A DNA stretch of 8,889 nucleotides from contig CALVJE010000037.1 in the NCBI GenBank assembly GCA_944331725.1, positions 1-8,889 on the forward strand. The letters are read 5' to 3'. Origin of the DNA: an uncultured Bacilli bacterium (GTDB lineage Bacteria; Bacillota_I; Bacilli_A; RF39; UBA660). Within the stretch, counting starts at the first letter, position 1, and the number at the start of each line of letters is the position of its first letter. Shown piece after piece: positions 6,534-8,889 of this stretch. A program made the position numbers and the translations under genes. The notes beneath the pieces are model-generated. The model did no database searches. It was given only the letters and a program-made list of their open reading frames with translations, and was not told the DNA's origin.

Positions 6534-7524
6534 AAAATATAAGGTTATGAAAAATAACAAAAATGAAGAGATATTATATTTATTTTTAAATGTTAACTAT
6601 GAATTTGCAAATGAATTTAATAATGATAATTTAAAGAAGAAAGCTAGTAATTATCTAAAAAGTTATGATATAGATTTTAAGGGTAATAAAGTAGTTTTTG
6701 TTATAAATGGTATTACTACTAAAACTATTGATTTAAATAATTATGAATTTTTTAGTAATAATAATAAAATTATTTTAAGTAATAATGATATATTAACTTT
6801 AAAAGAAGTATTATTATCTCTTTTATTTGCAAATATTTCTATAACATTAAGAAAAGAAACACTAAAAGCCATATGTATTTTATATAGAGGAGAAATCATT
6901 AGAAATTTAGTTGATAACAAATTAGATTTAGAAAAGATATCTTTATCTTATCATAATTATAATTATTTTAAATTAACCTATCCTGAAACATTTAAAAGTA
7001 ATTTTACTATTTTTAATGATGTAATAAACGAAACAGAAGGAGAATATTTAGTTTACAATAATAAAGCGATTAAATGTTTAACTCACTTAGTTAGTAATGG
7101 TTATACAGAAGAAGATGAAAATATTCCTTATACAGTAAAAAAAGAAAGTCTATGGGACTTAGCATATCCAAATTACTTACAACAGAAAAATTATAGTATA
7201 AAAGAATTTAAACGAAGATTAAATCTGACTGATGATAATTATCATATAAAAATATCTAGTCTTACTAGCTCTAATAGAATTAAGGAATTAGACTTAGGTA
7301 AAAAGAAAATAGATGCTAGAAGTCTAGCTGTCTATTTAGATTTACCTTCAACTGATATAACTATAATTATTAAGAAAGATTATTTAACATTTATAACAAG
7401 AGGAATAGGTAGTGGCTTAGGTTTAAGTATTATAGGAGCAGATAATTTAGCAGAATTAGGTTATAACTACAAACAGATATTAAATTATTATTTTAAAGAT
7501 GTATCACTAGTTGTAAAAAAATAA
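6526..7524 (+). CDS. Degenerate SpoIID/LytB-domain-like protein
   Basis: This 332-residue protein resembles the SpoIID fold. KETLKAICILYRGEIIRNL (about 110-128) matches the family's '.EaLKAQavaaRtYal' helix with the glutamate kept (E111). EGEYLVYNNKAIKCLTHLVSNGYTEE (161-186) matches the 'G.vl.ynG..i.a.yhs.sgG.T' strand. TRGIGSGLGLSIIGADNLAELGYNYKQILNYYF (291-323) matches 'GrG.GHGvGMSQ.GA..mA..G..y.eIL.hYY'. SpoIID is a lytic transglycosylase acting outside the membrane during spore engulfment. Here the usual histidine of the GHG turn is serine, and there is no signal peptide or membrane anchor, so enzymatic activity is doubtful. C174 and H177 sit near where the family has zinc ligands. The start at 6526 has AGGTGATA before it, inside a hairpin. 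The last codons overlap a repeated element (7516-7561). It is the second gene of a pair with the phospholipase-like gene. The fold call is moderate. Confidence 0.62.
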   Translation: MLEKYKVMKNNKNEEILYLFLNVNYEFANEFNNDNLKKKASNYLKSYDIDFKGNKVVFVINGITTKTIDLNNYEFFSNNNKIILSNNDILTLKEVLLSLLFANISITLRKETLKAICILYRGEIIRNLVDNKLDLEKISLSYHNYNYFKLTYPETFKSNFTIFNDVINETEGEYLVYNNKAIKCLTHLVSNGYTEEDENIPYTVKKESLWDLAYPNYLQQKNYSIKEFKRRLNLTDDNYHIKISSLTSSNRIKELDLGKKKIDARSLAVYLDLPSTDITIIIKKDYLTFITRGIGSGLGLSIIGADNLAELGYNYKQILNYYFKDVSLVVKK

Positions 7525-7561
7525 ATTTGCATAAATGTAATAATTATGATATAGTATATTT
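7516..7561 (+). repeat. Direct repeat copy A carrying an RNA promoter (second copy 8740-8785)
   Basis: The 46 bases here match 8740-8785 at 43 positions, differing at 7541, 7548 and 7559. The repeat starts within the last codons of the SpoIID-like gene and carries TTGCAT-17-TATAGT. Weaker similarity continues into the RNA that follows. Two copies 1,224 bases apart suggest duplication of a toxin-antitoxin-like unit. Confidence 0.85.
7527..7555 (+). promoter_or_regulatory. Promoter of the antitoxin-type RNA A
   Basis: TTGCAT at 7527-7532 and TATAGT at 7550-7555 are 17 bases apart, and the same pair is conserved at 8751-8779. The predicted RNA start is near 7562. The -35 begins three bases after the stop of the SpoIID-like gene. 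Confidence 0.7.
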
Positions 7562-7584
7562 GTAAGAAAAATTCATACAATATT

Positions 7585-7625
7585 AAAAGGGAAATACTTA
7601 ACTTACCCGAGTTGAGTACTTGCCC
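7585..7625 (-). terminator. Probable terminator of the small hydrophobic peptide messenger
   Basis: On the minus strand the stem TACTCAACT/AGTTAAGTA (one G-U equivalent), closed by GGG/CCC, is followed by TTTTAATATT. The same DNA forms the first hairpin of the plus-strand RNA. The T tract is short, so strength is uncertain. Confidence 0.45.
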
Positions 7626-7642
7626 CAATCTATTTTTGGTTC

Positions 7643-7674
7643 AGTACTTAATCCTGCGATTGAGTACTTTTCTT
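7643..7674 (+). terminator. Terminator of RNA A
   Basis: AGTACTTAATC pairs with GATTGAGTACT (11 bp with one G-U) around the tetraloop CTGC, followed by TTTTCTT on the plus strand. No T tract follows on the minus strand. Confidence 0.75.
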
Positions 7675-7682
7675 ATGTGGTG

Positions 7683-7760
7683 TTACTTTACAAAAAGCAA
7701 GGCAATTAATAAGAAGATAATTATGATTAAAGCAGTAACTAAAAAGTCTATTTTTCTCAT
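7683..7760 (-). CDS. 25-residue hydrophobic peptide, candidate type I toxin
   Basis: The peptide begins MRKIDF, continues as one membrane-spanning run (LVTALIIIIFLLIALLF, residues 7-23) and ends VK. Charge sits only at the two ends, the layout of type I toxins that insert in the inner membrane. The ribosome site AAGGAGGGG, nine bases before the ATG at 7760, is the strongest in the window. The gene has its own promoter (7824-7852), a 57-base leader, and a long 3' untranslated region covered by the convergent RNA A. The leader and the 3' region are complementary. It is not obviously a member of TxpA, Fst, Ldr or Hok by eye. It could instead be a small membrane regulator. Toxicity is inferred. 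Confidence 0.62.
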   Translation of the reverse strand: MRKIDFLVTALIIIIFLLIALLFVK

Positions 7761-7823
7761 AATATCAAGCCCCTCCTTATTTAGAGTAGGCAAGTACCCA
7801 ATAGTTAAGTTTTCCCTATAAAT

Positions 7824-7852
7824 ATAGTATCATACTATTTTTTCTAGCACAA
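7824..7852 (-). promoter_or_regulatory. Promoter of the small hydrophobic peptide gene
   Basis: On the minus strand TTGTGC and TACTAT are 17 bases apart, with TG one base before the -10 (extended). The predicted start is near 7817, which places the inverted-repeat arm exactly at the 5' end of the messenger. Confidence 0.65.
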
Positions 7853-7872
7853 GAAAAAATGTATAAAAAAAG

Positions 7873-7888
7873 TTACGAATTTTCGTAA
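7873..7888. promoter_or_regulatory. Perfect 16-bp dyad upstream of the JAMM gene
   Basis: TTACGAATTTTCGTAA has two 7-bp arms around TT. It lies between the divergent small-peptide promoter and the JAMM gene. It could be an operator or a short hairpin. From 7889 to 8010 I see only a possible -10, TATAAT at 7915-7920, with no convincing -35. Confidence 0.35.
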
Positions 7889-8010
7889 AGATATTAGTAT
7901 ATTATTATAAAATGTATAATACCAAAAATGAAAGAATTATGCTAAAATAATTATTAAATAAAATTATTGAAAATATAACTACTAATAAAACATTGAAAGG
8001 AAAAATAATT

Positions 8011-8714
8011 ATGACTAGAGAACAATATTTACAAAAAGTAAAAGACATTATGATTCATAAAAATCCTTACGGAGCTTACCATCAACAAAACTTCAATACA
8101 TACAGTGCATATGGAGAAATGACACCAATTAATTCTGATATTATAAATAATATGCCAAATTCAAAAATAATATTAAGTGAAGAAGTATATGGATCTTTGT
8201 TAGGAATACAAGATGTCACTAATATAGAAAAAAAGGAAGTACCTTTTTCTTATATGGAAAAGAAATTAAAAACAATGTAATCGAATTTGATGGTTTTATT
8301 ACATCAAGCTCAAGAGAAAACAGGCAATCGACAGAAGCCAATTATAACGAAAAAATGGAAAAAGATTTAATAAATAAACTTAATAATAACCGATATAATG
8401 GTTTTGTTGTTTGTCACGGTCATTCTCATCCAAGAGGAAATTTTAGCGAAAACTTTTCTCTAGGTGATTTTACTAGCTATATTCAAATGAATCAAGATAA
8501 TCAAGTTTTTAAGACTAAACAAGCCGAACTTACAGCATGTTTAGTTACCAGTAAAGGCGACATTAATTTTGTATTCTACGATAATACAAGCGATAACTTT
8601 TATAGATTTACTGATGTTTTTGTAAAAGATAAAGATAATAACTTAACACCAGTTAATTGTTATGGTCTAAATCAAAGAGAAAGAATAGATATTACAAATA
8701 GAAGTCTATCATAA
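8011..8714 (+). pseudogene. JAMM/MPN-domain metallopeptidase gene split by a one-base deletion
   Basis: The frame from the ATG at 8011 (ribosome site AAAGGA, nine bases before) stops at 8278-8280. Coding resumes one base back, without any overlap problem, from about 8244 to the stop at 8712-8714. Adding one T to the five-T run at 8244-8248 restores a 234-residue protein. The restored protein has EVPFFLYG (E76-x4-L-x-G, the JAMM glutamate strand) and VCHGHSHPRGNFSENFSLGD (H138-x-H140-P ... S150-x2-D153). JAMM domains are zinc isopeptidases or peptidases that often cut ubiquitin-like tails. The break falls three residues after the glutamate, so neither half carries a full active site. The internal ATG at 8355 has no ribosome site. 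It could be a decayed gene, a phase-variable run, or a sequencing error. No E1, E2 or ubiquitin-like gene is in the window. Confidence 0.72.
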
Positions 8715-8739
8715 CATTATATTTATTAAAATTTTAAGC

Positions 8740-8785
8740 AAAAAATAAATTTGCATAAATGTAACAATTATAATATAGTATAGTT
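8740..8785 (+). repeat. Direct repeat copy B carrying an RNA promoter
   Basis: This is the second copy of the 46-base element at 7516-7561, with 43 identical positions. It follows the JAMM gene by about 25 bases. Bases 8715-8739 hold nothing recognisable. Confidence 0.85.
8751..8779 (+). promoter_or_regulatory. Promoter of RNA B
   Basis: TTGCAT at 8751-8756 and TATAGT at 8774-8779 with a 17-base spacer, the same as the promoter of RNA A. The predicted start is near 8786. Confidence 0.7.
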
Positions 8786-8889
8786 GTAATAAAAATTACA
8801 TAAAATTAAAAAAGAGGAACATTTATTTTTGCACGCAAATGTCACCTCATAATTGTTTTATGATTGACACTCCTATGCTGAGTGTCTTA
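8786..8889 (+). ncRNA. Candidate second antitoxin-type RNA, RNA B, reaching the window edge
   Basis: After a conserved promoter come a small GTAAT/ATTAC hairpin, then a stem closed by GAGG/CCTC (8814-8848) with TTGC-AC-GCAA at its tip. TCATAA/TTATGA follows (8847-8863), and last a perfect GACACTC/GAGTGTC stem (8866-8886) followed by TTA at the edge, probably the terminator. The order matches RNA A although the sequence differs after the promoter. By analogy a convergent small hydrophobic gene should lie just to the right. No reading frame is seen. Confidence 0.5.

Larger units (their letters stand above)
7562..7674 (+). ncRNA. Candidate type I antitoxin RNA A
   Basis: From the promoter at 7527-7555 to the terminator at 7643-7674 runs a transcript of about 110 bases without a sensible reading frame. 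Hairpins in order are TACTTAACT/AGTTGAGTA (7596-7619, closed outside by GGG at 7589-7591 and CCC at 7623-7625), a weak CCAA/TTGG stem, and the terminator stem. It is antisense to the 3' untranslated part of the convergent hydrophobic-peptide messenger, as in TxpA/RatA and BsrG/SR4-type pairs. GCCCC at 7622-7626 could also touch the GGGGC next to the peptide's ribosome site. Its function is inferred from the layout. Confidence 0.58.
7589..7816. repeat. Inverted repeat flanking the small peptide gene (arms 7589-7624 and 7789-7816)
   Basis: The reverse complement of 7789-7816 aligns with 7589-7624 at 26 of 28 bases with two gaps: GGGAAA, ACTTAACT, then a TTG-rich block ending GTACTTGCC. In the peptide messenger these arms are the very 5' end and the 3' end, so they can pair with each other. 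Long 5'-3' pairing that keeps the full-length messenger untranslated is known for hok, aapA1 and bsrG-type toxins. Confidence 0.75.

Noticed and set aside
7612..7821. 69-codon plus-strand open frame across the small-peptide locus
   Set aside because: It has no ribosome site and runs through a terminator hairpin and the reverse of the peptide gene. The minus-strand peptide has all expected signals instead.
8241..8255. Programmed -1 ribosomal frameshift in the JAMM gene
   Set aside because: No X XXY YYZ heptamer is in phase and no clear downstream stem is seen. Only a single P-site slip on TTT or transcript slippage would work, so a deletion is simpler.
1..8889. Mycoplasma genetic code (TGA as Trp), CRISPR array, tRNA or rRNA genes, insertion sequences
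   Set aside because: TGG serves as Trp and frames end properly with TAA. No regularly spaced repeats, cloverleaf, rRNA motifs or transposase motifs were seen.

Overview
The window is AT-rich DNA, and its RNA-like patches stand out as richer in G+C. TGG encodes Trp and TGA behaves as a stop, so the code is standard. A class III (oxygen-sensitive) ribonucleotide reductase, a Clostridia-type Crp/Fnr regulator, AGGAGG-like ribosome sites and a SpoIID-fold protein point to an anaerobic, low-GC Firmicute, probably an uncultured gut Bacilli, Erysipelotrichia or Clostridia lineage. This taxonomic call is an inference from gene content.

Layout. (1) 1-2206: nrdD on the minus strand, running off the left edge, and a divergent Crp/Fnr-family gene. 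They share an 82-base gap to the nominal promoter side holding a perfect 20-bp dyad that covers the -35 box of the regulator gene. (2) 2207-5408: a minus-strand operon with, in order of transcription, an Abi_2 (AbiD/AbiF-like) HEPN protein, a membrane-anchored HtrA-type serine protease overlapping it by 8 bases, and an unrecognised protein. It is followed by about 170 bases of unusually GC-rich, hairpin-forming sequence and a good minus-strand terminator. (3) 5409-7524: a divergent plus-strand pair, a zinc-dependent phospholipase C-family protein and a degenerate SpoIID-like protein whose start codon and ribosome site lie inside a predicted hairpin. (4) 7516-7852: a compact convergent pair that looks like a type I toxin-antitoxin unit. 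A 25-residue hydrophobic peptide is on the minus strand, and a short structured RNA on the plus strand overlaps its 3' untranslated region. The two ends of the toxin messenger are complementary to each other. (5) 8011-8714: a JAMM/MPN metallopeptidase gene split by a one-base deletion in a T run. (6) 8740-8889: a second copy of the antitoxin-type promoter followed by a second three-hairpin RNA that runs to the right edge.

The two most interesting parts are the unlabelled type I toxin-antitoxin-like pair with its long 5'-3' inverted repeat, and the HEPN-protease operon ending in a structured RNA region. Neither function is proven by sequence alone. The gene families are clear for nrdD, the Crp/Fnr regulator, HtrA, Abi_2 and the phospholipase-like protein. 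They are weaker for the SpoIID-like protein and the JAMM protein. The gene at 2578-3324 was not recognised.
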